DNA from: an uncultured Oscillospiraceae bacterium
Lineage (GTDB): Bacteria > Bacillota > Clostridia > Oscillospirales > Acutalibacteraceae
DNA: 64,000 nt
Direction: 5' to 3'
Assembly: GCA_902478605.1 (NCBI GenBank)
Contig: CABSLQ010000006.1
Span: 1 to 64,000, forward strand
Part shown: positions 25,298-33,530 of the stretch, piece by piece
Layout: the number at the start of each line of letters is the position of its first letter
Numbering within the stretch: position 1 is the first letter of the stretch
Program-made: the position numbers and the translations under genes
The notes under the pieces: generated by a model
The model's database searches: none
What the model saw: only the letters and a program-made list of their open reading frames with translations
Told to the model about the DNA's origin: nothing

Positions 25298-26767
25298 ATG
25301 CGCTTTACTGCTAAACGGGCGGCGGGGAGCCTGACGCTGGCTCTCCTGCTGCTTGCCGGATGCCGGGCGCCGGATACCGCGGTGTCCGGCGGACAGACCC
25401 AACCCATTTCCAGTGAGTCCTCTGCACCGGCCCTGGAAACGGATTCCGCCACCGCGCAGCAGGCAACCGGTGAAGGCTCGGCAGCCTCTTCCGGTGCGTC
25501 AGATAAAGAAACCTCCGCTACCCGCGAGGCGCCCCTCGCTACGTCCAAAACGACCGCCACTACGGGAAAGGCAAGCCAAACCGCCCCAAAGACGGAAAAG
25601 ACCACAGAGACCACCACCATGCCGCCTGTCACCTATGAGGATGTGAAGAACGTGATACGCAGCGAGGCCACCGATCTGCGGTTAACCAAAAACGTGCTGG
25701 ACCGGGCCATTGTAAACGAGGGAAACGCCGTTCGCGTGGCCAACGTGATAAAAAAGGCGCTGCGCGGCGAGGCGGTTACCATCGGTTTTATCGGCGGATC
25801 CATCACGGAGGGCTCCGCCGCTTCCTCGGCCGCGGCCAATTACGTCAACCGTTTTCGCGCCTGGTGGAGCGAAACCTTTCCTAACTCCTCGCTCAGCGTG
25901 TGCAACGCCGGCAAGGGCGCGACCGATTCGCTGATGGGGGTCCACCGGGTGGAGACGGACTTGCTGACGCGCAACCCCGATCTGGTTATTGTTGAGTTTT
26001 CCGTCAACGACCCCGATGAACGGCTGTACCGCGAAACCTATGAAGGGCTGATCCGCCGCATCCTGAAGCAGAGCAATACTCCCGGGGTCATCTGCCTGTT
26101 TATGATGAATGACAGCGGCGCCAACAGGGCCAAGCTGCACCAGCCGGTCGGCGAGCATTATGATCTGCCCATCATCAGCTATCAGGAAGCGCTGTGGCCA
26201 AGCGGCGGAGACAAGCTGTATGCGTGGTCAGAGATTTCCCCCGACAATATCCATCCCAACGATACCGGGCATGCGATTGTCAGCGAGCTGCTGATTTACT
26301 ACATCAACACGGTGCGCGAAAAGCTCACCGCCATTCCCGAGACGGTGAACGCGCTCCCCGCGCCGCTTACCGCGAGCGGCTACGAAAACGCGCTGCTGCT
26401 TAACAGCCTGAACACAAAGCCGGTATCCCTGGGCTCTTTCTATGCCGACGCCGGCACCTTCCAGTTCGGCTATGGCTGGACAACGAACAGCGGGAACAAC
26501 CCGTTTGTCCTGGAAGTTGCCGACGCCAAAAACATTTCCATTCTGTACAAGGCATCCATTGACGGGGCCGGCGCGAAGGCGACCGTCAAGCTGGACGGCA
26601 AGACGGTCGGCACCATCGATTCGGACTTTTCCGGCGGCTGGGGCAACTACGCCGGCACCTTCCAGGTGCTGGAAGGCACCGCGGCTGGCAAGCATCGAAT
26701 CGAAATCCAGGTGAACCCGGAGGGCTCCCAAAACGCCTTTTCTATTTTGGGCATTTTAAAATCCTAA
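25298..26767 (+). CDS. SGNH hydrolase lipoprotein with C-terminal beta domain
   Basis: A 489-residue lipoprotein with lipobox LLAGC at about residues 18-22 and a Ser/Thr/Ala linker to about residue 110. A GDSL/SGNH esterase domain follows (about 150-345): IGFIGGSITEGSAAS holds the nucleophile, CNAGKGAT and VEFSVNDPD the oxyanion residues, and NIHPNDTGH the Asp/His. The last 130 residues look like a carbohydrate-binding or CE2-type beta domain (FGYGWTTNSGNNPFVLEV, ATVKLDGKTVG). It probably removes acyl groups from polysaccharide outside the cell, complementing the cytoplasmic esterase. AAAGGATGGAG precedes the ATG. Confidence 0.86.
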   Translation: MRFTAKRAAGSLTLALLLLAGCRAPDTAVSGGQTQPISSESSAPALETDSATAQQATGEGSAASSGASDKETSATREAPLATSKTTATTGKASQTAPKTEKTTETTTMPPVTYEDVKNVIRSEATDLRLTKNVLDRAIVNEGNAVRVANVIKKALRGEAVTIGFIGGSITEGSAASSAAANYVNRFRAWWSETFPNSSLSVCNAGKGATDSLMGVHRVETDLLTRNPDLVIVEFSVNDPDERLYRETYEGLIRRILKQSNTPGVICLFMMNDSGANRAKLHQPVGEHYDLPIISYQEALWPSGGDKLYAWSEISPDNIHPNDTGHAIVSELLIYYINTVREKLTAIPETVNALPAPLTASGYENALLLNSLNTKPVSLGSFYADAGTFQFGYGWTTNSGNNPFVLEVADAKNISILYKASIDGAGAKATVKLDGKTVGTIDSDFSGGWGNYAGTFQVLEGTAAGKHRIEIQVNPEGSQNAFSILGILKS

Positions 26768-26786
26768 TTATGGGAGGGATTCTGTC

Positions 26787-28058
26787 TTGAAAAAGAAATC
26801 CTCGCGGCTGTTTTCCATGGTGCTTGCCGCCTGTATGCTGTTGTGCCTGCCGGTGGGATGCTCCAGGCAGCCCGACCCGGGCAGCACCGTATCATCGGGC
26901 GTGACAGGCCCGGCGGCTTCTTCCAACGGTGCCTCCGCCGCATCCGACACGGTGGAACCCAGTGCGTCGGACAGCGAGTCGGCTTCTTCATCAAGCGAGA
27001 CGACAAGGAAAAACACGACCACCACAACCACCCGTAAACCGACCACAACCACATCTGCCTCAACCCGTAAACCCACCACGGCATCCAGGGCCCCTGACAA
27101 CACCACCGCACCGGCAACGACAACCACCACGGGGACGCAGGAGGAACAGGCCGCTATGTATGTGAGCTGGGATGCTGCCACCCATGTATTACAGGTGGTA
27201 CACAAATACAGCCGATCCGAGGATTTTGTTATGGTGCTCAAGCCGACGGGGCCAAACCAGATTTTCAACATCGCCCCGCCAAAGTTTATCACCAATTATT
27301 CGCAGAATATTTCCACCGCCCTGCCTACGGCCGTCATGAAGGCAGGCATGTCGGAAAGCGACTGGTTCGGCCCCCATGTCGTCAACGCGGCGAGCGAGTC
27401 TGTGCCGGGCTGGAACCAATTCACCGGCGGTACCCACGGTGCTTCGGGCAACGAAAGCGCGGAGGCGGGGCCCTCGGGCCGTTCGGACAATATTGTGGTG
27501 AAGGCGGACGGCAAAACATTGGCCCAGACAACAACCCAGTATGCCGATGCGCTGGAAGTGTCCTGGGACACCTATGTGCAGGGGCTGAACACGCTGGGTA
27601 CGCGCGAAATACTGGTCGAGCATCACACCATGACCTTCGACGGCGTGACATGGCAGGTGCAGACGGACATCGAGTTTCTGGAAGATGTCGAATGGCGTAT
27701 CCATTACGGCATGCAGTGTGTGTACGGCGTGTGGAACAACAGCATCCAATATGACGGCGGCCAGGCGCAGTCCATCGCCGGCGGCAATGCGGCCACCGAA
27801 TCCAATACCAAGAAATGCGAAACCATGCTGCTCAGCAAGGGGACGGATCATCTCGAGATGTACCTGGACAGTACCTATGGCATCGGCGACCGCCGGTATC
27901 TGAACACCGACGACGGCGCGTTTTCGGTTGCTTACGGTGACGCCAACAACGGCAAAGCCTATTTCTGTCTGGTCAATGCCGGCAGCGGCTCCGACTTCTC
28001 CATGGAAAAGGGACAGGTTGTCAGCTACCGCGGCCATTACCGGTTTTATTCGGAATAA
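26787..28058 (+). CDS. lipoprotein of unknown function with Thr-rich linker
   Basis: I do not recognise the domain. The 423-residue protein starts at TTG (26787, after GGGAGGG) and has a lipobox (LPVGC, Cys near residue 25) and a Ser/Thr-rich linker to about residue 115. A beta-rich globular domain of about 300 residues follows, containing GGTHGASGN, LVEHHTMTFDG and VQTDIEFLEDVEWRIHYGMQ. The overall build (lipobox, Thr linker, one outer domain) matches the DUF4855 and SGNH lipoproteins upstream, and the gap to the latter is only 19 bases, so it belongs to the same export unit. A glycan-binding, lyase or hydrolase role is possible. Confidence 0.75.
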   Translation: MKKKSSRLFSMVLAACMLLCLPVGCSRQPDPGSTVSSGVTGPAASSNGASAASDTVEPSASDSESASSSSETTRKNTTTTTTRKPTTTTSASTRKPTTASRAPDNTTAPATTTTTGTQEEQAAMYVSWDAATHVLQVVHKYSRSEDFVMVLKPTGPNQIFNIAPPKFITNYSQNISTALPTAVMKAGMSESDWFGPHVVNAASESVPGWNQFTGGTHGASGNESAEAGPSGRSDNIVVKADGKTLAQTTTQYADALEVSWDTYVQGLNTLGTREILVEHHTMTFDGVTWQVQTDIEFLEDVEWRIHYGMQCVYGVWNNSIQYDGGQAQSIAGGNAATESNTKKCETMLLSKGTDHLEMYLDSTYGIGDRRYLNTDDGAFSVAYGDANNGKAYFCLVNAGSGSDFSMEKGQVVSYRGHYRFYSE

Positions 28059-28067
28059 AGCATAAAG

Positions 28068-28110
28068 AACAGCATCAGCGGGCCGCGTCGGCGGCCCGCT
28101 GATGCTGTTT
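28068..28110. terminator. bidirectional terminator, lipoprotein operon / cysK
   Basis: AACAGCATCAGCGGGCCGC pairs almost perfectly with GCGGCCCGCTGATGCTGTT around a short loop, between convergent genes. Confidence 0.8.
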
Positions 28111-28118
28111 ATTCCGGT

Positions 28119-29048
28119 TTAATCAAACAGGTTGGCGGAGAGGTACCGCTCGCCCGTATCGGGCATGATTGATACGATGGTCTTGCCCCGGTATTCCGCC
28201 CGGCGGGCAAGCTGTGTCGCGGCATGCAGCGCCGCGCCGGCGCTGGCGCCGAGCAGCAGCGCCTCCGTGTGCGCCATAACGCGGCATGCCGCAAACGCCT
28301 CGTCGTTGCGCACCGCCATCACTTCGTCGTAAATTTCCTGATTCAGCACCGGCGGCGTAAAGCCCGCCCCGATCCCCTGCAGCTTGTGCGCCCCGCTTTT
28401 TCCGCCGGACAGCACGGGGGAATCGGCCGGCTCCACCGCCACCACGCGGATCGCCGGGTTGTGCTCCTTGAGCACCTCCGCGATGCCGGTGAGGGTACCG
28501 CCCGTGCCCACACCGGCCACAAACACGTCCACATGTCCCTGTGTATCGCGCAGGATTTCCTGCGCTGTGGTGCGGCGATGGATCTGGGGGTTGGCCTGGT
28601 TGTCAAATTGACGCGGCATATAGGCCCCCGGTATCGAGGCCGCCAGTTCTTCCGCTTTCCGGATGGCGCCCTGCATGCCGCGGGCAGCCGGTGTAAGCAC
28701 TACCTCGGCCCCCAACGCTTTAAGAAGGCTGCGCCGTTCGCCGCCGGGCGTATCCGGCATGGTGATGATAACGCGATATCCATGAATACGGCCGACAAAA
28801 GCCAGGCTGATGCCGGCGCTGCCGCTGGTGGGCTCGATGATGACGCCGCCGGGCGCCAGAAGGCCCTGGCGTTCGGCGTCCTCGATCAGACCCAGTGCCA
28901 GACGGTCCTTCACCGAACCGAGCGGGTTGAAGCATTCCAGCTTAAGCAGAAGCCGTGCGCCGCAGGCCTGTTCCTTCAAATAGCGCACCGGTTCCAGCAT
29001 CGGCGTGTTGCCGATGAGCTGCGTCAGGGAGGTCGCAATGGGTGCCAT
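28119..29048 (-). CDS. cysK: cysteine synthase family protein (O-acetylserine sulfhydrylase)
   Basis: A 309-residue PLP enzyme of the cysteine synthase/beta-synthase fold. QLIGNTPML is near the N-terminus, the PLP lysine is in NPLGSVKDR (Lys47), the phosphate cup is GVGTGGTLTG, and the QFDNQANP and MPDTGERYL motifs are conserved. The usual substrate-binding loop TSGNTG is TSGSAG here (residues 74-79), so the conserved Asn and Thr are changed; activity or substrate may therefore differ. The ATG at 29048 follows AAGGGGG, and the small zinc-ribbon gene lies 15 bases upstream in the same transcript. Confidence 0.85.
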   Translation of the reverse strand: MAPIATSLTQLIGNTPMLEPVRYLKEQACGARLLLKLECFNPLGSVKDRLALGLIEDAERQGLLAPGGVIIEPTSGSAGISLAFVGRIHGYRVIITMPDTPGGERRSLLKALGAEVVLTPAARGMQGAIRKAEELAASIPGAYMPRQFDNQANPQIHRRTTAQEILRDTQGHVDVFVAGVGTGGTLTGIAEVLKEHNPAIRVVAVEPADSPVLSGGKSGAHKLQGIGAGFTPPVLNQEIYDEVMAVRNDEAFAACRVMAHTEALLLGASAGAALHAATQLARRAEYRGKTIVSIMPDTGERYLSANLFD

Positions 29049-29063
29049 GCCCGTTCCCCCTTA

Positions 29064-29282
29064 TTACAGCGACTGTGACAAAAGCCGGCACACGATCAGC
29101 ATCCCGCCCATCATCGCCGCCAGGACGAGCCCGACCCATGCGCGGCGTTTGGGCCGCGGCGGTGGCGGAGCCGCATGGGTGTAGCCTGTGCCTGAAACGG
29201 CGACAGGCTGCCCGCAGAAGGGGCATACCGTCCCCTGGAACTCCTGATTGCAGCGACTGCAGCGGATTCGTATTCCAGACAT
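29064..29282 (-). CDS. zinc-ribbon single-pass membrane protein
   Basis: A 72-residue protein with a zinc ribbon (RCSRC near residues 7-11, CPFCG near 20-24), a Pro-rich stretch and one C-terminal membrane helix (about 48-66). Such zinc-ribbon-plus-helix proteins are common in Firmicutes and their function is mostly unknown. The start is the ATG at 29282, preceded by AAGGAAAGAAGG; the longer reading from 29318 has no ribosome site. It lies 15 bases before cysK, but no functional link is evident. Confidence 0.75.
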   Translation of the reverse strand: MSGIRIRCSRCNQEFQGTVCPFCGQPVAVSGTGYTHAAPPPPRPKRRAWVGLVLAAMMGGMLIVCRLLSQSL

Positions 29283-29388
29283 GAAAACGCCTTCTTTCCT
29301 TATGGGTAAAACCGTCAAACGCTCCGGAATCTTAAGGGATTCCTAATAAATAATTTTACGCGAATTTGAACATTTGTAAAGCCTTTTT

Positions 29389-29397
29389 TGCTATAAT
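29389..29397 (+). promoter_or_regulatory. extended -10 promoter of the glycosyltransferase gene
   Basis: TGC directly before TATAAT (29392-29397) makes an extended -10 element; no good -35 is present. Confidence 0.55.
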
Positions 29398-29477
29398 AAA
29401 GAAAAGGTTCAACCGTTCTTAATATGAGCAATGTCTTTTGTCTGGCGGTTGACTGCATCGTACAGGGAGTGGCAGGC

Positions 29478-30584
29478 GTGGTAGAAACATTCGACAACAT
29501 TCTGGTGGTTATCCCCTCGCTCGATCCGGATCAAAAGCTTATCAAATTGTTGGGGGACCTGAAAAGCGGCGGCTTTCCTCATATCCTTGTTGTGAACGAC
29601 GGCAGTGCGGACAGCTACGCCCCCTATTTCGAGCGGGCCGCCCGGGAATTTGGCTGCGAGGTGCTGCGCCACCACATTAACTTCGGCAAGGGACGCGCAT
29701 TGAAAACCGCCTTCAATCATTTCCTGAATGCGTATCCCGGCTGTGACGGGCTGGTGACCGTAGACGCGGACGGGCAGCATCGGATCGAGGATATCCGCGC
29801 CTGCTCCCGGGAGGTACTGGCGCATCCGGAAGCTTTAATCCTCGGCAGCCGCGATTTTTATCAGGAGGACGTGCCGTTTAAAAGCCGTTACGGCAACCTT
29901 ATTACCCGTCATGTTTTTCATCTTCTCTGCGGTGTCCGGGTTTCGGATACCCAGACAGGCTTGCGCGCCATGTCCCGCGCACTTGTCAGGCGCTTCCTCA
30001 CCACCCGCGGGGAACGGTTCGAATATGAAATGAATATGCTCATTGACTGCGCCGAGGACCGGATCCCCATACGCGAAGTGCCTATCGCCACGGTGTACAT
30101 CGAACAGAATGCATCCTCGCATTTTCATCCTGTGCGCGATGCTTTTCGCGTGTATAAAGTGTTCGCCCGCTTTGTTTTTTCCTCCTTTTCTTCCTTCCTG
30201 GTGGATATTGTCATGTTTACCATGCTATGCTGGGTACTGCGGCTTACCGCGCCGGAGCTTCAGGCCGCCTATGTACCCTATTTGCATATGTCGGTCGTTA
30301 TTTTAATAGCTACAGCCTGTGCGCGCCTTCTTTCCTCTCTGTGGAATTATCTGCTCAACCGCCGGCTGGTATTTCAGAATCGGGAGAGCGGCGCGGCAAC
30401 CTTTGTCAAATATTATGCACTGGCCGTCGTCATTGTCTTGCTTTCCGCGCAGGGGGTCAGCCTCGTCACACTTTGGACAGGCTGGAACGGCACCGTAGTC
30501 AAGATCCTGATGGACATGCTGTTATTTCTGGTCAGCTTTTCCGTCCAAAAGCATTGGGTATTCAAAAAAAGAGAAAAAGCATAG
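29478..30584 (+). CDS. GT2 glycosyltransferase fused to GtrA-like membrane domain
   Basis: About 368 residues in two domains. Residues 1-215 are a family 2 glycosyltransferase of the dolichol-phosphate-mannose-synthase type, with NDGS, the metal-binding TVDADGQH and SDTQTGLRA. Residues 225-365 contain four membrane helices of the GtrA type, with SSLWNYLLNRRLVF and a KHWVFKK end. Such fusions probably make and flip polyprenyl-phosphate sugars for cell-envelope glycosylation. The GTG at 29478 is chosen because GGGAG precedes it by eight bases; the ATG at 29424 has no ribosome site. Confidence 0.87.
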   Translation: MVETFDNILVVIPSLDPDQKLIKLLGDLKSGGFPHILVVNDGSADSYAPYFERAAREFGCEVLRHHINFGKGRALKTAFNHFLNAYPGCDGLVTVDADGQHRIEDIRACSREVLAHPEALILGSRDFYQEDVPFKSRYGNLITRHVFHLLCGVRVSDTQTGLRAMSRALVRRFLTTRGERFEYEMNMLIDCAEDRIPIREVPIATVYIEQNASSHFHPVRDAFRVYKVFARFVFSSFSSFLVDIVMFTMLCWVLRLTAPELQAAYVPYLHMSVVILIATACARLLSSLWNYLLNRRLVFQNRESGAATFVKYYALAVVIVLLSAQGVSLVTLWTGWNGTVVKILMDMLLFLVSFSVQKHWVFKKREKA

Positions 30585-30602
30585 CCGACTGCGCCATCTG
30601 TA

Positions 30603-30650
30603 ACAAAGAGAGCAGGAGCTGCAAAAACTTGCAGTTCCTGCTCTCTTTGT
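30603..30650 (+). terminator. terminator of the glycosyltransferase gene
   Basis: ACAAAGAGAGCAGGA pairs with TCCTGCTCTCTTTGT, with an inner CTGCAA/TTGCAG stem and T-rich sequence after it. Confidence 0.8.
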
Positions 30651-30950
30651 CTTGTAAACAGCTTTCTATCGACATACAACAAAACTTTCATAATATATAT
30701 TTTAATTTCCGTGTTTTTATTTGTACTTTTTTGGGAAACCTGGCATAATGACACATTTTTCTTACAACAAGCGTCACACAACAATCCTACATTTTATAGT
30801 ATTTGTAGGAAATATATTCGGTATAATTCCATATGATATGGAAATACTACCGGAAAAACGTGAATATTATTCACATTATTGTGGTTAAACATCACAAATA
30901 ATGAAATTGAAAATCCGTCATGCTATACTGGTATTAAAGGGGGCAGATGC
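30651..30950 (+). promoter_or_regulatory. AT-rich regulatory region of the XRE gene with palindromes
   Basis: A 300-base AT-rich gap holding several dyads: CCTAC/GTAGG at about 30787-30809, TTCCATATGATATGGAA at about 30826-30843, the 15-base palindrome GTGAATATTATTCAC (30860-30874), and ATTATTGTG/CACAAATAAT arms at about 30876-30903. An extended -10 (TGC-TATACT) is at 30921-30929. The dyads are plausible autoregulatory operators. Confidence 0.55.
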
Positions 30951-31379
30951 ATGTCCAACGAAAAAAACCGGTCGCGTTCCCTGTTTTCCAATCGCTTACG
31001 TATGTTGCGCAAGGCCAGCAATATGACGCAAAAACAGGTCGCCCAGAAACTCAGTATCGACCGATCCACATATGCGTATTATGAAATTGATAAGACCAAA
31101 CCGGATTACGATACACTTCTGCATATTTCCCGCATTTTCGATGTCAGCGTCGATTTTCTGCTCGGACGGGAGCAGGAAGAGCCAGGTGCTCCTTTGGTGT
31201 TTCACGACGATTATTTACCGGCAACCGGCGATATGCCCTCCTACGTTTCCAGTCTGTCTCCGGAAGAGCAAACTTTTTTAAGCATATATCGCCAGCTGGA
31301 TGCCATGCAAAGAGGGGCCGTTTTACAATTCGCGCTTGAGCAGCGGTATCGTAAAAAATCCTTTCCCTATCCAAAATAA
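30951..31379 (+). CDS. XRE-family transcriptional regulator
   Basis: A 142-residue protein with a Cro/C1-type HTH at residues 12-68 (FSNRLRMLRKASNMTQKQVA, KLSIDRSTYAYYE, ISRIFDVSVDFLLG). The C-terminal tail of about 70 residues has a helix resembling DNA-binding regulators of accessory genes. The ATG at 30951 follows AAAGGGGG. The palindrome-rich 300 bases upstream suggest self-regulation. A terminator follows, so it is a one-gene unit; its targets are unknown. Confidence 0.88.
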   Translation: MSNEKNRSRSLFSNRLRMLRKASNMTQKQVAQKLSIDRSTYAYYEIDKTKPDYDTLLHISRIFDVSVDFLLGREQEEPGAPLVFHDDYLPATGDMPSYVSSLSPEEQTFLSIYRQLDAMQRGAVLQFALEQRYRKKSFPYPK

Positions 31380-31408
31380 AAAGCGGGGACAGATTGTCCC
31401 CGCTTTTT
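31378..31408. terminator. bidirectional terminator, XRE / DegV genes
   Basis: AAAAAGCGGGGACA and TGTCCCCGCTTTTT enclose a 3-4 base loop between the convergent genes. Confidence 0.88.
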
Positions 31409-31427
31409 ATTTGCCGAAAGCCGGCTG

Positions 31428-32297
31428 TTATCTTTTCTTTCCCAGGAAAAACAGGGCGAGCGTACCCGGTCCGGAGTGACTGCCTATGACGGTGCCAATA
31501 TCATGGATCAAGAACCGCTTGGCACCGGTGGCCTTCTGCACCAGATCGCGGAGCTTCTCCGCGTCTTCCTGACAATCGCCGTGGCTGATAAAAATCATCT
31601 GCTCCGCCACGTCATCGTTGGCGGTTTCTTTCATCTTGGCAGCCAGAGCTTCCATTGCCCCCTGGCGGCCGCGGCTTTTGCTCATGAGGATAAGATGGCC
31701 CTCATCATCCACATGCAGCACCGGTTTGATCCCCAGCAGGGATCCGAAAATGGCGGACGCTTTGGACACACGGCCGCCGCGGTGCAGATGCATCAGATCG
31801 TCCACCGTGAACCAGTGACACAAATGCAGCTTGTTGTCCTCCAGCCATTTGGCGTTTTCCTCGATGGTCATGCCGGCCTTGCGGTGCTCCACCGCATAAT
31901 ACAGCAGCAGGCCTTCGCCCATGGACGCCGCCAGGGAATCCACCACCAGAATGGTGCGATCGGGATACTTTTCGCGCAGCTCGGCCGCGCCCCGTTCCAC
32001 CGCCTGGTAGGTACCGCTCAGCCCACTGGAAAAACACAGGTGCAGTACATCCTCGCCGGCCTGCAGATACGGTTCCACAAAGTCGATGAAGTCGTAGGTG
32101 TTGACCTGCATGGTGGTGGAAGGAACCCCTGCACGCAGCTGATCGTAGAAATCGTGCAGCGGCATACAGTCGTCCCCGCCCTCGCGATACTCTTTCCCGT
32201 TTATCTGGAAGGTCAGCCCCACATAGGGTATTTCATTCTCCTTGTAATATTCCACCGGCATGTCGCAGGTGGAGTCGGTCGTGATGCGGTAAAGCAT
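31428..32297 (-). CDS. DegV family fatty-acid-binding protein
   Basis: A 289-residue DegV/FakB-type protein. It starts with TTDSTCDMP, has the lipid-head-group Ser region FSSGLSGTYQ, and ends with IGTVIGSHSGPGTLALFFLG. FakB proteins present exogenous fatty acids to the FakA kinase; no fakA gene lies in this window. The ribosome site GGAGG is ideal and the gene has its own strong promoter. It is normal in length, and the neighbouring terminators isolate it. Confidence 0.92.
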   Translation of the reverse strand: MLYRITTDSTCDMPVEYYKENEIPYVGLTFQINGKEYREGGDDCMPLHDFYDQLRAGVPSTTMQVNTYDFIDFVEPYLQAGEDVLHLCFSSGLSGTYQAVERGAAELREKYPDRTILVVDSLAASMGEGLLLYYAVEHRKAGMTIEENAKWLEDNKLHLCHWFTVDDLMHLHRGGRVSKASAIFGSLLGIKPVLHVDDEGHLILMSKSRGRQGAMEALAAKMKETANDDVAEQMIFISHGDCQEDAEKLRDLVQKATGAKRFLIHDIGTVIGSHSGPGTLALFFLGKKR

Positions 32298-32333
32298 GTT
32301 GTCGCCTCCTATTTATATCTGGTTTTCAATACT

Positions 32334-32362
32334 ATATTATATCATATCGATATATATGTCAA
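32334..32362 (-). promoter_or_regulatory. degV promoter
   Basis: Minus strand TTGACA (32362-32357), 17 bases of alternating AT, TAATAT (32339-32334). Confidence 0.8.
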
Positions 32363-32445
32363 GAGGCCGCCTGTCCGGCCAAACGTATTTCCTTTTTTAT
32401 ACAGTATACCCGATTTGCGGCCGAAATACAAGATAGGCGTCCGAA

Positions 32446-32529
32446 AACCTGCCTTTGCGGTCGTGGAACCTGCTTTTGCAGCCGTAAAACCTGCTTTTGC
32501 AGCCGCAAAACTTGCTTTTGCGGTGTAAA
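32446..32529. repeat. four tandem 21-base repeats
   Basis: Units begin at 32446, 32467, 32488 and 32509. The core is AACCTGCTTTTGCAGCCG; the central two units are nearly identical and the outer two diverge. Each has a CTGC-TTTT-GCAG mini-hairpin. They lie in the gap between degV and the PP-loop gene. Confidence 0.85.
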
Positions 32530-32607
32530 GCCTGTATGATGGGATAAATGGCCGCCCGCAAACAGAGCGCGTATCGGCCGACGAAAGAAAATCAGGAGGG
32601 CTGGCTG

Positions 32608-33330
32608 ATGGCCGATGCATTACAGGAGCTGCTGTCGCTGGCACGGGCGGCCGTGCAGCGATACGATATGATCCCGCAGGACAGCCATATCGCGGTGGGT
32701 GTCTCGGGTGGCAAGGACAGTCTCGTGCTGCTGGTTGTCCTGGCCCGCCTGCGGGAATTTTATCCGCGTGCCTTTTCTGTCACGGCCATCACGCTGGATC
32801 CCTGCTTTAACGGAATGGAAACCGATTTTTCCGAGGTGTCGGCTTTGTGTGAAGAGCTGGAGATACCGCACGTGATCAAGCGCACCCGTTTGTGGGAGGT
32901 GGTATTTGAGCAGCGCAGGGAGTCCAACCCGTGCAGCCTGTGTGCCCGTATGCGCCGCGGCGCCCTGCACAAAGCGGCAATTGAGGCCGGCTGCGGCGTG
33001 GTGGCCCTGGGTCACCACAAGGACGATGCCGCCGAGACCTTTCTGATGAATCTGTTCACCGGCGGTACCCTCGCCTGCTTTTCCCCCAAAAGCTATCTGG
33101 ATCGGCGCAATCTGACCCTCATCCGTCCTATGGTTTTGATCGAGGAGAAGGCGATTGCACGGTATGCGGTTACGGCCCGCCTTCCCGTGGTTCCTTCGCG
33201 CTGCCCGGCGGACGGCTGCACCAACCGCCAGAAGACCAAAGAACTCCTTGCGGAGCTGTCGTCCCGGTATGGGCCGCTCCAAGATCGGCTGCTGCTGGCC
33301 ATGCGTAAGGCAGGGCTGAGCGGCTGGTGA
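32608..33330 (+). CDS. TtcA-like PP-loop tRNA-thiolation family protein
   Basis: A 240-residue N-type ATP pyrophosphatase. The PP-loop SGGKDS is at residues 34-39, the paired cysteines are in NPCSLCARMRRG, and LGHHKDDAAETFLMNLF is also typical of TtcA/TilS-like proteins. TtcA makes 2-thiocytidine at position 32 of tRNA using an iron-sulfur cluster; some clostridial homologues have unknown substrates. The ATG at 32608 follows GGAGGG; the ORF from 32548 has no ribosome site. Tandem repeats lie directly upstream. Confidence 0.85.
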   Translation: MADALQELLSLARAAVQRYDMIPQDSHIAVGVSGGKDSLVLLVVLARLREFYPRAFSVTAITLDPCFNGMETDFSEVSALCEELEIPHVIKRTRLWEVVFEQRRESNPCSLCARMRRGALHKAAIEAGCGVVALGHHKDDAAETFLMNLFTGGTLACFSPKSYLDRRNLTLIRPMVLIEEKAIARYAVTARLPVVPSRCPADGCTNRQKTKELLAELSSRYGPLQDRLLLAMRKAGLSGW

Positions 33331-33471
33331 GAAAACGCCCGCAAAGCCCTTTATTAATTTCCTTATTATAATGGGAACCCCTCCCTCCTGCTCCGTGATA
33401 ATGACGAAAAACAGCCAAAAATCACCGCCACATTTCGGCCGAATAAGGGTATCTTTTTTTTGCAGGCCCGC

Positions 33472-33477
33472 TATAAT
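33472..33477 (+). promoter_or_regulatory. possible -10 of the ABC exporter operon
   Basis: TATAAT lies about 55 bases before the first exporter gene, behind a run of Ts that is a poor -35. Confidence 0.35.
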
Positions 33478-33530
33478 AGGGCTTGTAATAATCTGTTCAC
33501 AATTGGCCATTGGAAAGGCGCGGTGATGAC

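Noticed and set aside
32446..32529. Tandem repeats as a CRISPR array
   Set aside because: The units are directly adjacent without spacers, only four copies, and no cas genes are nearby.
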